A stretch of DNA of 64,000 nucleotides. It comes from Coix lacryma-jobi var. lacryma-jobi (lineage: Eukaryota > Streptophyta > Magnoliopsida > Poales > Poaceae). Below the pieces are notes generated by a model that saw only the letters and a list, made by a program, of their open reading frames with translations, did no database searches and was not told where the DNA came from. Positions 32,961 to 46,034 of this stretch are shown piece after piece (the first letter of the stretch is position 1; every line of letters begins with the position of its first letter). The stretch is from NCBI GenBank assembly GCA_009763385.1, contig VDCT01000849.1, forward strand, positions 124,001-188,000, in the 5' to 3' direction. Made by a program: the position numbers and the translations under genes.

Positions 32961-33573
32961 CCCGCACCGTAGACGGGATGTGGTTCGCACACCCCAACCA
33001 CCGGCACCAATGCCGATGCATGTCCAGCCTCCACGCCGGGCACAATGCCTTCGCCTTCCTTCTTGACTCGGCCGACGGCACTTGCGCCGCACGCAAGGCC
33101 GTGTCCGACCTCCCGCCAAGTGCCATGATGCCATCGTCTTCCTCCCGACTCGGCCGATGCATCGCACATCCGCATGTGCTCTCGCTCGCCGATGCCACGT
33201 GCCAGCTACCACAGCTGGTCCTCTGGCCTCATGGTCTGTCGGTCCAAGCCTCACGTCCGCCCTTCACCGCTCTGGGTACATCGGCATGGCACGTCCGCCG
33301 CACGACACGCCCATCCTTCACCTCTCCCGGTCCGTCGGCACGGCACGTCTCTACTTGACCTTCACCTCGCCATCGACCACTGTCTCTGAGCTCCACACCT
33401 GCACATCAACACAACCAAGAGACATGTTGCACACGCACACCAACACGGTAACACAACACAACTCAACGCCACTGGTTAGTCATAAACATTAAGCACATAG
33501 CAAGATATGGACTCAACCGGAAAAACCTCAAACCTTCCTCCTAAATGTAAATCATTCATCATATATGTTCTCA

Positions 33574-33584
33574 ATCTCCCCCTT
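33574..33584 (-). other. element B polypurine tract
   Basis: Sense AAGGGGGAGAT directly before the TGAGAACATATATG start of the 3' LTR. Confidence 0.8.
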
Positions 33585-36500
33585 GATGAATGCATGACTA
33601 ACAATAAAACCACAAAGGAAGGGTTTTAAAGCAAGCCTCATTCAAGTGCCCAAAAGCCAAGCAAAAGCAAACACAAGGCCACTTGATATGAGGAAGGATC
33701 ATGAAAACTCCAAATAAAAGCTCTCAGTCTCGAAAGAAATGGGAAAAGTGGGCAAAGCCTCCACACAATCGAAGAGTCAAGAAAAACAAGAGTTTCATGA
33801 ATCCCAAAAGGCACTCAAAAACCAATCTCAAATAAATTGTCAAACAATCATCACAAAAGAAACCGTTGGGTTTTGAAATTTCTTCCCCTTGATGATTGAA
33901 TTGACTAAAACTAGGCACAAGAGATGGTTTGAGATACCAAAACCAAAAACTTGGTCCCCAAAGATATGGGCAATGGCTCAACGCAACCAAGCAAAATCTA
34001 AGCAAAACTCCACAAAAGAGCGAAAACTCAGACAAGGAGCAAAAGACTTGGTTCCCAAAGACATGGGCAACGGCTCGACGCAACCAAGACAAAAATGAGC
34101 TAGCCCTCAAGAAGAGGCAGAAAAGGCTCAACACCACTAGCTCAAGGCTCGATACCAATTGAGGCTGAAAACAACGCATTAAATGCAAAACTGCTAGTCC
34201 CTCAAGATAGAGGCACAAAGGCTCAACACAACTAGCAGATCGATACCAATCACAAACAACCAAAAATTTGTGAAAACAGCTAGTTCCTCAAGACAGAGGC
34301 ACAAAGGCTCGACACAACTAGCTGAAGGCTCCATACCAATCGAAAATACCAAGCAAAACTGCTAGTCCCTCAAGACAGAGGCAAAACGGCTCAACACGAC
34401 TAGCAGGCTCGATACCAACTGAGAAAACACAAAAAGAAGCTCAAAACCAAATGGAGCACAAACATTCGGAGCACGCGAAGATGTTGCAAACAAAACAACT
34501 CCCCCTGAAAGCAAGCCTATACACAAATGCTATGCAACAAAACTCACTATGAAGGATACCAATTGAAGCACATAAAATAGCTAAACTCCCCCTAGCTCAA
34601 AGCTCTCCCCAAAATGCACGACTCTCCCCTTTGTGCCAACACATAAACTCCCCCTTGCAAACAGCTTCTGCCCCTTGACAAAAGGGAAACATGCTGAGGG
34701 ATTTTAACATTTCTCCACAAAGTTGACACAAACACAAGACAAGTCATCAACCAAAAGCATATGAGGGCAGTGTAAAGCATTGAAAATGACCACAAAGAAT
34801 ATCGGAGCTGAGGGTATGTACACTAAGCTAAAAATGCATGATATGTACAATGCAATAGCTTCAAGTGTATAGCAATCAGAATGAAAAGATGCTCAAAGGG
34901 GTGCTGCCCTGAAATTGTTGCAACCAACAAATGCTAGCAAAGGCTCAAACTGATCAAATGAATACGAAATATGAACAATTTAGCGTATGAGCAGTTTTAA
35001 GCCATTTGAAAAGGAGTTCACCAATAAAATAGCACTAAGCATGAATAGACAGGAAATCAAACAAGTGCTAACTCAAGTATAAAAGGTGAACTACCCCTAG
35101 CAAAGTTCAATCATCATGCTATAGAATGAAGCATAAACTTGTGTTGTTTTTCAAATTTTTTCGGAGATTGCAGTGGTATGAACACAAGTTCATATTAAAG
35201 CATGTGATTGCGAGAGGTTGAAGCATGGTCATTGCCTAAGTTTTCAACCGGGCTAAGCCTATGCAAGAAAAGCAATCGAAAGCTTAAGCACCAGTTTTGG
35301 TCTTACACTACACGCGGCTCAAGTTTACTCAAAAGTGCAATGAAAACAGTCTCGATACCATGATGTGCTGACACATGCAATCCCATCTCGATCTTTTTCA
35401 ATTGACTAATACTTGGATCAAATTTTAAGCACAAGTAAACATGAGCAAACCAAGCAAGTGAATGACTCAGTGCAAGAGACATAGCAACCTAGAATACAAA
35501 AGATAGCACAAGTGATCTTAACACATCCTACCCATGCTAGTTGCCACTCTCAATGGTGAACAAATTAAAGGTTTCATAGTCGATTAGTCACGTTCACCAT
35601 TTGCAAAAATAGCTTAGCTCATAACATGTATCAAGTGATCAAAAAGAGCCTAAGCTACAAGCATCATCATGAATAGACAGGGCATACCAAAAAGAGCATA
35701 ATCTCATTCTCATTACTATAAACTGAAGCTCTAAAATGCACTAGAATACATGATGAAATGCATGCAAAAACTAGTCTATCAGGATCAAAGCAAAACTAGC
35801 CTAAAAAGGAAGACCCAAAACAAAGGGGTATCAGAGAGTCAAACTAAGATACAATCAAGCAAAATGCTTCCCCCCCATCTAAAAGGGGAAACACACCGAC
35901 CTCACAAATGAAGAGCCAAGAATTGCTCAAGCGAACAACCAACAAAATCCACATCGAAAGACCACACAGCAGAAAGAGGTCGAAGAAGGAGAGTACCAAA
36001 AACTGAGCTCAGAAGTGTGTCGGGGGTACCTCATGATGCGCTTGACCGTCTGCTTGTGTGATGCCTGAGGGGATGCCTGCCACGTCGAAGTCGTCTCCCC
36101 CTCGCCAGAGGCTATCGCTCCCTCAGGTGTAGCTAGTGCTCACTGGAGATGCTGCTCGAACGAAACCCCAAGTCGTGGAAGAAGTGGGATCGGGTCCGCG
36201 AGCCGAAATGGTCTCTCTAGGCTCCTGTTCTCCTGCACACTCAAAAGCAGAAGAAACACAAGGCATTGTCTCGTCTAGTGTGACCTCAAGGTCTCCACAA
36301 AACGGTTAGTCACATAAAAGCATACGGTGGACTCTCAAACAAAGAGGTCTACCTATGAATGATACCGCAAGGAGATCTGAATTCAATCTAGACATGACTA
36401 CCATGCAACAGGATAAAGCACTATGGAGCAAAATGCAACCTAGAGACATGATCAACCCAAACACAGCCTAAACCTCAACACATGGTACAATGCAAGATAA

Positions 36501-36990
36501 TGATAGCAATAGATCCAGAAGCATGTAACATGATAAAATTGTGGAAAAGCTAGTGCTCGAACTAAACAATCAACAGGATACATGTAGCTAACCAAACGAG
36601 CACCTGAAAAGTGACACCTAATGAAAATCATACCAATACAAGTAAAGATCATGGAGAAGTATGGTAAAACATGGCACAATGTTCATGAGGATTACAAACT
36701 GGCATGAAAAGTGGATAAGCCACCAAAGCTGTACACAAAGCTAGCATGACATATACAGAAGATAGCACATGCTAGACTAAACAAAACATGATACACTGGA
36801 AAATGTACATGCAAGAACTATACAAGTGAGCACATGAAAGACCATCTAATACCACAAGACATAGATCATGGATGTATAAGGTGATGATGTATATGAAAGC
36901 TCACCAACTGCAAAAGCCTCTTTGGAGGCAAATCTAAGCGGGGTGTAGAGAACCATCAACTCTTGATCACATCTAAGAGATCAAGCTCCA
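33585..36990 (-). other. element B long noncoding 3' region
   Basis: Purine-rich (on the plus strand) sequence with no recognisable coding domains. A 179-residue hydrophobic frame on the sense strand (34263-33724) overlaps tandem repeats and resembles nothing I know. The part at 35600-35690 is matched by the last 38 bases of the window. Confidence 0.5.
33930..34425 (-). repeat. tandem repeats with primer-site-like motifs
   Basis: Four or five diverged units of about 75-120 bp share CTAGTCCCTCAAGA, then GGCTCAACACAACTAGC, then GATACCAAT. A related pair (ACTTGGT(C/T)CCCAAAGA...GGGCAA) lies at 33950 and 34047. In sense orientation the units contain ATTGGTATCGAGCC-like words at about 34160, 34250, 34340 and 34419. 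Confidence 0.75.
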
Positions 36991-39012
36991 TCAGCGCATG
37001 TTCTCCACCCCGCGTCCTCATATCTACACACAAGAGGACAAAGTAACCCGAGGTCTTGGATCCAGAAGGTTAGCAAGCATATACTTGGGAACCCAAGACT
37101 TGTCACAACTCTCAAAGGAGCACTCAACTTATCATGTGGATTAGCATGATGCAAAAGTTGGTTCAAATGCAATTTTGAAGCATCCTTGGAAGCATTCCTC
37201 AAAAGACAACTCGAGGAGAAGAACAAGTAGTACCACAGGAAAAGGCAAAACGTCTTCCAAGGTTTTTGTAGAAGAACCAATAGACACCATGAGAGGCATG
37301 ACGTGGACAAAGAGAAGAAGCACTAGGGCATGTCCACGATCATGACCTAACCCACTAGAAAAGGAGTCATACACCCATCAACAAAGAGGGGCTTCTTACT
37401 AGGAGCACAGCGTCCTGCCATGATGGGCTATGAACCCAAACACTTCCTAGAAGAGCGAGCTTGGCGCAAGCGTTTGGCACGCCGATAGTAAAAGCTTTCT
37501 TGATGCCAATCTTTCTCACAAAAAGAGTAATGGTACAAAGGCCTATGGAAGGCCCACCTTTCTCCGACAAGTGAGAAGTCCCTTGGGGCTTAGAACAAGA
37601 AGCATCCACATTCAACTTGGTGTCCAACACTAGGACACACGTGCCATGGGAAAGGCTACGCGACTTCCTAAAAGCCTTAGCTCGAATACGTCGCTCGTGT
37701 TTGACACGGCGGAAACAAAAATCGAATGAATGTCCATCCTTCTTGCAAAAGGTGCAATGGAATGTCAGATTGGGAGCACGATTTCCAAAAATATGAGAGC
37801 ACCCTTGTCATGAGAAGTCCCTTGGACATCACTCGAAGATACAGCAAGGTTAGGAGTAGCTATGAAGAGCTATCCGAAACCTTGACACTAATGCTACAGT
37901 CAAAAGACTCACACGCGCAACACAAGAACTTCACTCCGGTTGCAAGGATGCAATTGGGGAACACCATCTTCGGAGTTGCAAGAGTTGCGTGAAGTCAAAG
38001 ACTTAGCACAAAGACTCTTGCATCTTTTGGCTAAAACCTCATTCTTAAACATGAGGCGATCACAAGTACACAAGGAGTGTTTCTCAAATTTTCAATCTCC
38101 TCTCTAATGCACTCGACATATGTGGTACGCAAGAGTTCAATTTCTTTTTCAAGGTTGGCACTCATATCATTGTGCTCAACCACTTGGCGCTCATATCATC
38201 GCGCAAAGCTTTCAAAGCCAAAACTTCTTTTTCCAATCAATGCATGATGTGCAAATGAAATCGGTGGAAGAAACATCACCATTCACATCAAGCAAAGAAT
38301 CATGAATAGCACAAGAAGTAAGGCAAGCATTTTTATTCAAAGAGCTTGAGCTACAAGGCCTAGAATTTATTTCAACAATTTCAGCCCTAGCATGCTCAAG
38401 TTTATCTACACATGTGGTGTGAGTCAATTTTAGTTCATTAATTTCAACATGCAAGACTCACATGAAACACATGGTAACAAAGCATTTGACTTAAGCAATG
38501 CTATTTTAGTTTAGCACAATCAAAGTCCTTGCGCAAGTCAATGCAAACTAAGCATGGTTTGGAAGCATTGGATATCAACATTTCATTTTCAGATCTTAAG
38601 CTAGCAAGAGGAAAGCATAGCTCATCATTCTTCCTAACCATGTCACTACAAGAGGTGCAAGGTGAAGATGCACTAGACTTCCAATGAAAAAGACCATTTT
38701 TTTAGCCTAGTGATGGAGCAATTCAACTTCTCAATCTTATTATGCAAGGTATCACAGTGTTCATTGATTCTATCATTATACTCATCACAAATATTAAAAA
38801 CATTGGGACAAAATCCCAAGGCTAGCGACAAGTGTACCTTTCTTGGCCTTGCCATGTTCGCGTATAATATCTTCATTTGAGTGCTCATCATCCCTTAGGA
38901 AGTCCAACAAAACATCCACCTCGCGTTCCACCTTATCAATTGCATGTCCATCATACAAACCTGTGGACAAAGACACGCTAGACGAAGAACCTGGTGCCAT
39001 TTCTAAAAGCAC
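36991..39012 (-). pseudogene. element B gag remnant
   Basis: Near the primer site the sense strand encodes MAPGSSSSVSLSTGLYDG and VEREVDVLLDFLRDDEHSNE. Next come a coiled-coil-like region (38454-38212) with FICTSCIDWKKK and, near 37765-37700, a CCHC knuckle CTFCKKDGHSFDFC followed by FRRVKHERR. Sequence to about 37000 looks like the degenerate tail of a SIRE/Maximus-style gag. Frames are short and shifted throughout. No protease D-S/T-G follows. Confidence 0.65.
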
Positions 39013-39129
39013 CGTTAGTGTTAGCGAAACAAAAGCTCACCACCTCGACAACAAAGTCAGAAGCAAAATCGCTCTCAAAGATCGCCTTCACGGATCCGGA
39101 ACCGGTTAAGGTAGAGAGATCCTTAACTG

Positions 39130-39141
39130 GCTCCGATACCA
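39130..39141 (-). other. element B primer-binding site (tRNA-iMet)
   Basis: Sense TGGTATCGGAGC one base inside the LTR end. Confidence 0.88.
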
Positions 39142-39142
39142 A

Positions 39143-41595
39143 TGAAGGACCGAATTGGCGACCAGAGGGGGGGTGAATGGGAGCCTCAAACTTCTTCTCG
39201 AGAAATGATGGCCCTTGTCCAGAAAATCACCCCAAAAGCGAAGACACAAAAAAACGGTGAGTTCATGACCTATGAATAGGTGGATACCCTAGGAGATGTC
39301 CTAGAGGTACATCGGAACTACCGAAGAACCCCCAAAACCAAGCGCCAAAGCAATGGGGCAAAACTGCACAAGCAAGCTCCTAGAACAATCGAACCTCCGA
39401 TAACAGAACACCCCACTCCTATGGAGAAGAGGAAAGTGTTTCGACCAAAAACTACTTAGGCCAACTGGTGGCAAAAGCACCTTGGAAAGATCCTTATGAA
39501 GTTAGGAAACTAACAAAATAGACGGATCTCAAATCGGAGCTCGAACGCAAAAGATACGGACGCTAGAACCAACAAAACTCTGAAAGCGGAACACTTAACT
39601 CCTATGGAGGAAGAAAGTGTACGACCAAAAATACTTTGACCAATGGTGGCAAAAGTACTTTGGAATGATCCTTACGAAGTTAGGAAACCAACGCAACAAA
39701 TGGATCTCAAATCGGAGCTCGTACGCAAAAGATACGGACGAAAAGAGCAAAACTGTGCAGTGGCGGACTGTCCGCTAGTGAATCGCGGACTGTCCGTTAT
39801 TGAACCCCGGACAGTCCGGGAATGAGTCCCGGATAGTCCGCCGTTCAAAACTGAAACCAGCGACCTCGCTGTCCATGAACAGCCCCGAACCCTGGACAGT
39901 CCGGGGATAAGTGCCGGACAGTCCGGGAATGCCTAGAATGCCTAAAAACAGCCCGTATCAAAACCAAAATCGATTGGATCTTCACCAAATCGAACGGGGC
40001 TGCAACCAAACTTCTCTCAAGTGTTCTTCTACGTGTTGGGAAGCTATCCTATGATATCATTGCTCCCAACCAACTAATCCATGAGAAATCGGAAGAACAC
40101 TAGAAAACGGGGAAAGAAGAACGAACGCGATTTTGACCCGATCTATGTGCTCGTGAGGTTAGAGGGGAAATCCTTCGGTAGAAAGAAGGAGCTCACGACA
40201 TAGAACAATCTGATTCAAATGGAATCGCAAATCGTCGCTCAGAGAGGGAGAACAAAGCAAATCTCCGAGAAGGGAAAAACCAAAACACGAAGAACAAAAA
40301 CGCGAATCGATCCAAATTTTAGCCAACACATGAGGATTAAGAAATTGATCCTTGGCTTGCTACGGGATGATGAATTGTGTAGCACATGATGTTGGGTTAC
40401 AAGCCACTCCTCACAACAACAAAGCGTGGATGGCAAAAAGCTCAAGAACAAGAGCCACTCCTCTCCTCTAACCCTAGCCTCCTCTCAAATGAACTAAATG
40501 AGAGTGACACCTCCAAGGATGGGCTGCCCTAACCAGCCCCCTTCATATATATAGGCGCACGTCCGAAGACCAAAATGCCCTCTCATGAAGCACTGACCCA
40601 AATAACCGCTTGAGGGTAAAACCGTCCAACTCGGTCATTTTCCATCCGACGGCCACGCGCCTTCTCATCCTTCGCTTTGCCTTGATGCAAGCTCCAGGAT
40701 ACCGCCACGTGCCATCACCGTCGACGACCGCGCCTTCCTCACCGATAGCTTCACCACAACGCAAGCTTCTCGGTGCCGCCACGCGTCGACCCTTCCGCAT
40801 AGGAACCTCCGCCCAGTTTTGAGGCTCAAACGGTAAACCTGCCAGCCCAGGTTTTGAGGCCCAAACCTGGAAACCGTCCACCCCGAGTTTTGAGGCCCAA
40901 ACTCGGAAACTGGCCACCCCGAGTTTTGAGGCCCAAACTCAGAAACCGGTGTGGTAGCTTTTTGAGGCTCAGCTACCGAACCCGCACCATAGACGGGATG
41001 TGGTTCGCACACCCCGACCACCGACACCGATGCCGATGCATGTCCAGCATCCAGGCTGGGCACAATGCCTTCGCCTTCCTTCTTGACTCGGCCGACGGCA
41101 CTTGCGCTGCACGCAAGCCCGTGTCTGACCTCCCGCCAAGTGCCACGACGCCATCGTCTTCCTCCCGACTCGGACGATGCATCGCACATCCGCATGTGCT
41201 CTCGCTCGCCGATGCCACGTGCCAGCTACCACAGCTGGTCCTCCGGCCTCGTGGTCCGTCGATCCAAGCCTCACGTCTGCCCTTCACCGCTCTGGGTACA
41301 TCGGCATGGCATGTCCGCCGCATGACACGCCCATCCTTCACCGCTCCCGGTCCGTTGGCACGCGTCTCTCTACTTGACCTTCACCTCGCCATCGACCACT
41401 GTCTCTGAGCTCCACACCTGCACATCAACACAACCAAGAGACACATGTTGCACACGCACACCAACACGGTAACACAACACAACTCAACGCCACCGGTTAG
41501 TCATAAACATTAAGCACATAGCAAGATATGGACTCAATCGGGAAAAACCTCAAACCTTCCTCCTAAATGTCAATCATTCATCATATATGTTCTCA
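39143..41595 (-). mobile_element. element B 5' LTR (2453 bp)
   Basis: Nearly identical to the 3' LTR, with a hairpin array at 40810-40980, a palindrome group at 39773-39935 and a TATA box at 40544-40555. In sense orientation it ends CCAATTCGGTCCTTCA before the primer site. Confidence 0.88.
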
Positions 41596-42592
41596 CATGT
41601 GGCTCGGATGGGAGTAGGTGGTCGCATTAAATGCTCCTAGAGCTGCACAGGGGGCGTTCGAGGGTGCCTCGAAGAGGCGTAAGGCGGTCGAGACCTTTGC
41701 TGGCGGAACGTGATCCGAAAGGCACAAGAAAGGTGTTGACAAATGTGCCTCGAGGCAGCATGCGACGGGACATAGCTTGTGGCATGGAGCCACTGCGCTG
41801 TGCGTCATGCTTTTTTTCCGGGTATGGGCTTAAAGTGACTTGATCGGGGTACGACCCCCTGCCGCATGTGCTGCGCCCATACGAGTGAGACAGGAGCAGG
41901 CGGAGCGCATTAAATGCCTCTGCAGTCGTACATGAGGTAGGTATGGGTGGTCGAGGTAGGCTTCCTTTGTTTGAAGGTTCAACATACGAGGAGTGTTGGG
42001 GACATACGATGAGACGGTCGAGGCTTGCTCCGTTCGCCCGGGGGATTTCCATCACCTTAGCATATCTCGAGCGATCTCTGGGTGGCTTAGACGGATCGCT
42101 GAGGCTTGTTCGTGGGCTGGCCCTTCTTGGATTGGTGCTTGGGCCGATTTCGGTATTGGTGGTTGAAGGCTGGTTGTGGGGGGTCTTGCCGTGGATTAGT
42201 TTTCGAAGTGGAGGTTTTTGGGGTACCCCTTTTCCATGTAATCGATAGTAGCCCTCGAGCCCCGGCTCGAGCGCTGGTGCTCGAGCTGGGGGTCACGAGG
42301 TTATAGGGTATTCCAAAACTGCTCTACGGGGGACGCACGAGCGTTCCCCGCGGGGGTAGCCCTCGAGCTCTGGCTTAAGCACTGACGCTTGAGCCAGGGG
42401 TTAAAGGTCGAGTTGCGAGTCGAGAGTGGTGACCCGCGATTCCTTCAAGGTAGACGCACGAGCGCTCCCTGCTGGGGTGGCCCTGATGCCTCGGAGGAAT
42501 GGTGAGATTCCTGCGATGGCTTTCGGGCCGTGACGATTCTGAGTGGGCCTGATCTTGGCCCATCGAAGGCTGTAGGGCATAGTCGAGCCCCC

Positions 42593-42755
42593 CCGAGTGG
42601 TTTCGACCCTCTTTTGTCGAGGGTTGCCGGGCGTAGTCGAGCCCCCGAGTGGTTTTGAACCTCTTTCGTCGAGGGTTGCTGGGCGTAGTCGAGCCCCCGA
42701 GTGGTTTCGACCCTCTTTCGTCGAGGGTTACCGGGCATAGTCGGGCCCCCGAGCC
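42593..42755 (+). repeat. three tandem ~57-bp units
   Basis: Each unit contains CGAGTGGTTTCGACCCTC, then TCGAGGGTTGCCGGGCGTAG and GTCGAGCCCC. Each holds an internal hairpin CGACCCTC/CGAGGGTTG. A more diverged unit precedes them at 42541-42592. Confidence 0.88.
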
Positions 42756-43150
42756 TCGTGCGGCTTAGGACGTTGCTAGCCTCGACGTCCTTCCCGCGAG
42801 CCTTTTCGATCGCTTGCGAGGTGAGAAGCGTCGTACTACCCTCGATAGGGCGGAGTCTCAATGTCCTCGGTGAGCTGGTGATGGGGGAATCCAAGTGAGA
42901 GCTCGTGCCCCATTCAATGGGGGTCGACTGTGGGGGCAGAGGCGGTCTCATTGAAGCAGGTCGCGCGTTAATCGAAGAGTCGCGTGGTGCTTCGACTTCC
43001 TCCTGGGGAAACGCGTAGGTCGCATGACTCATAAGTGACGGTAGCCAGCTCTCCCCGTTATAAATTCGGGGTTGAGGCCTTCTTCTCTGACCTATCGATT
43101 CGCTTCATCGCCCTTGCCGCCGTCCTTGAGTTACCCTTTCGCTTCTCGTC

Positions 43151-43507
43151 ATGGACCGTGGGAAACGTCTTGCCGACGAGCAACCGAGCTTAGGAGGTCC
43201 GGGGCAGCGCCGCTGTATTCCGGGGTTAGTTTGCTACTTCTCTTTGTTGCAGCTTTGCTACAACGTTCTTGATCATGCCTTTTGTGTGTTTCTTAGGGTC
43301 ATTTCGACATCGAGGTCGATCTCCTTCCGTCGTCCGGTTTCTCCCTTGGCTCCTCCTTCGATCCGTGATTTGGAAGACATGGTTTCGGCGGCGTCCACAA
43401 CATTAGATGCCGCCGAGGAGGAGGCCGCAGAGCTTCGTGGTCAGCTGGCTGCGGCGGGCGGGCGGGTCGCCGAACTAGAGGCTATGCTCCAGGTCCTTCG
43501 TCTGTAG
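43151..43507 (+). CDS. coiled-coil gag-like ORF of element F (function unknown)
   Basis: The 118-residue frame opens MDRGKRLADEQPSLGGPGQR. A Cys/Phe/Leu-rich stretch follows that reads like an unspliced intron: a GTTAGTTTGC donor at 43225 and a TTTCTTAG acceptor near 43299. The final 50 residues, from PPSIRDLEDMVSAAST to LEAMLQVLRL, form an Ala/Glu/Leu heptad coiled coil. Such short coiled-coil ORFs are common in grass non-autonomous Gypsy-like elements. Codon content remains coding-like in other frames to about 43900, which suggests that the original protein was longer. Confidence 0.45.
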   Translation: MDRGKRLADEQPSLGGPGQRRCIPGLVCYFSLLQLCYNVLDHAFCVFLRVISTSRSISFRRPVSPLAPPSIRDLEDMVSAASTTLDAAEEEAAELRGQLAAAGGRVAELEAMLQVLRL

Positions 43508-44334
43508 TTCGTGCGTGCTCGAGGTTAGAACCTCATGGAACGCCTCCAGGACGTGCCAACGCATTCGGGCCTCGGTGGAGCACGACGTTCACCAGGGCAC
43601 GGTGGTGGCTCTAGCGGGAGCCTAGGTCTGCTCCGGACGTGACCTACGCGTGTTCGTGTGGTTCCCAGAAGGATCCGGGGCGGCTGACTTCGAGGAGCTC
43701 ATCGATCATTTCGACGACACCGCCGAGGCTGTTGTTGTGCCGAGGTTCCCGTGGAACAAGTTATCTGGGAATCTTAGTAGGGGGGGTTGAAGTCGAGGTC
43801 TCGGCGGATGCCCTGGAGCTGCTTGGAGCCGGTGTCGAGGGCGATGAGCACCTTGGTGTACTCATCAAGCAGCACCATCGAGGCCCCTCTAGGACCTCTA
43901 CCCTGCAAAAACTATGCTTTTGTCTTGGCTTTCCATGGGTCTGCTCGCCGAGGCCCGAGGGTTGAGCCCTTTGTGCGTTTGCCTGTAAGAAAGTTTCCTG
44001 ATGTTGGTTTGGGTTTTACTTCACCGATCGTTTAGTCGGTGCTGTTTAGGTGCCTTTTGCTTTGGGAACTGCGTAGGCGGGGCCATTTTCGATTCGTGGG
44101 GCTTCTATGATGGCCACTGCCCTAGCTCGTGCCTGCTTTGTTCCGCGGGCAGAGACCTGATGACACGTCTTGTTCATGAAGCGATGCTTTCCCTTGTCGG
44201 AAACGTGTTCCTGCGAAGAAAGGTGCGTTAGTTCATCATAACGTGACTCCTTTTTTGGAGCTGTTTTCTATTGCTACGTTTTTGCTTACTTCGCTGTTTG
44301 TTTGAACGTTAGGGAACTTAGTCTGTTTCCCATG

Positions 44335-45560
44335 TTCTTAGTTCAACTGGGGTGCCGTTAGCCCCTGGGGGCGATCGCGACCGAACCTCGACCAGCTTCC
44401 CTTTAGAAGGCACGGTTGACATCGTTCCCCATGCTCGAGAACAAAGGGGCATCGTCTGTAAATGGGTCGATGGTTTCTATTGGTTAAAAATAGAGGAGAT
44501 AGTTCAGGAGGGAGAAACATAGCTTAGCATGTAGCGAGCGCAGACGTTGTCTTTCTTAAGTCATCGAGGGTGTTTTTCTCTTGTGCGCACGTTCCGCTCG
44601 TAGCGACCTGTCAGGCATTTGAGCTCGAGAGCTGGCTGGCGCTGATCATTTTTGACAACTTTATTCAAAGGTTCGTGCCCGTTGGATGGGCTTGACCTTC
44701 CTCCTCTCGAGGGCTGTCGGGCGTGTCCAGGCCCCTGGGCCTTCGGCTCGGTGTGACTCGCCCGATGGTTGAGCTTTCTGGTTCGTCGACGATGCCAGAG
44801 CTCGAGGAGTGTGACCCTGTCCTGCTCGTGATACCGCTAGGCTTGGGGGTAGATTCACACTGTTGCGGGATTCATTGGGAACGAATCACCGCTAAGCTCT
44901 TCTTTTGAGGGTCCAGAGCTTAGGCGGTCAACGAAGTGTGGTTTAAGGCTGCCTGCTACCTCAGTGCCCTGATAAGACCTCTCGGCAGGAGCCTTGGTTA
45001 TACCGTCAGTCTTCTAGGTAGGTTGTCTCAGTTTGTCCGGTCTATTCGGGTCTTCACGGATTCTGAATCCGACTGGCGTCTACTTTAACCCCGTCGGGGT
45101 GTTAGTGATTCGCCTGGCCGTGGTGCACCCTCGCGCCGCTTGATTTTATGTCGAGCTCTTGTTGAAGACTTAGGTGCCCTGCCTTTTTCCTGCAAAGACA
45201 TGCATTAGCGCACCATCGCATGATTTTTTCAAAAGTGTCGTACCTTTTCTTTTTAAGTTAAAGAAGGTTATCACGCAAACGTTTCTTTTCTTTGTCGTCT
45301 CTCGGGGCTTTGTTTAGTTTTTCGCACGACTGCCGTTGCCTCGAGGGAAGACGAGAAAGTGGGTGTTTGCGTGGTCCTATCATTACGCCTATGTTTGTTT
45401 CACCCTTTGTTTGAGCGTGGGGAAGTTTGTCCGCTTCCGAGTTCTTAGATCAATCTGGGGGTGCCGTTAGCCCCTGGGGGCGATCGTGGCCGAGCCTTGA
45501 CCAGCTTCTTAAGAAGACACGGTTGACATCGTTCCCCGTGCTCGAGAACAAAGGCGCAAT
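44335..45560 (+). repeat. duplicated ~130-bp block about 1.1 kb apart
   Basis: 44339-44465 and 45447-45560 share GGGTGCCGTTAGCCCCTGGG, then GGCGATCG, GACCAGCTTC, ACGGTTGACATCGTTCCCC and GCTCGAGAACAAAGG. This suggests a tandem duplication of about 1.1 kb inside element F, now diverged. Confidence 0.75.
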
Positions 45561-46034
45561 GCTCATAGATGAAACGATGAGACTTTTACTCTGAACTTTC
45601 TCAAAGAGTTTGTTTTATCATATTACCAGAGAACGAGCGCGATTATAAAGAGATAGGAACATATCTTTGCGAACCATTGGCGCTGCAGGCTTAGTTGGGA
45701 CGCGCGTTGCTCTTGTGATGGTTTTGGTCGGGAACTCTCTGGCTTCTTTACTTGAATCTTTTAGCAGGAGTATTCATCGAAACAGTTCCTACTCGGAATC
45801 TCTTCCCAAAGCCAGGGCGAGGGCCATGCTTGCCCATGTTCTTGTGTCGCGGGTTAAACAACCTTCCTGGGCCTTGTAACAATTAAATCCCTTTGGAACG
45901 AACTGAGTTCTTTTATTTCCTTTTTTAGATTTTTAGAGGTACATAGCCGGCGTTCTTTCCGCCGGCGTTTTAGAGGTACATAAAGGAGAGAAAGAGAAGG
46001 ATTCTGGTTGAATCCATGAGATCCCATCTCCTTT

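Larger units (their letters stand above)
31124..33573 (-). mobile_element. element B 3' LTR (2450 bp)
   Basis: In sense orientation it starts TGAGAACATATATGATG and ends CCAATTCGGTTCTTCA. The sense TATA box is CCTATATATATG at 32533-32522. The hairpin array (32793-32960) lies in U3, and the GGACAGTCC/GGACTGTCC palindrome group (31742-31915) lies downstream of the promoter. Confidence 0.87.
31124..41595 (-). mobile_element. element B: gag-only non-autonomous Copia-type retrotransposon, 10.5 kb
   Basis: On the minus strand the order is 5' LTR (41595-39143), primer site, gag remnant (39000-37000), long noncoding 3' region, polypurine tract, 3' LTR (33573-31124). No pol motif was found. Outer flanks TCAAT and CATGT do not match. 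Its 3' LTR lies two bases from the 3' LTR of element A, in the opposite orientation. Confidence 0.82.

Noticed and set aside
33724..34263. 179-residue hydrophobic ORF on the sense strand of element B
   Set aside because: It overlaps the tandem repeats, has no family resemblance and no start context. It is open probably because the plus strand is purine-rich.
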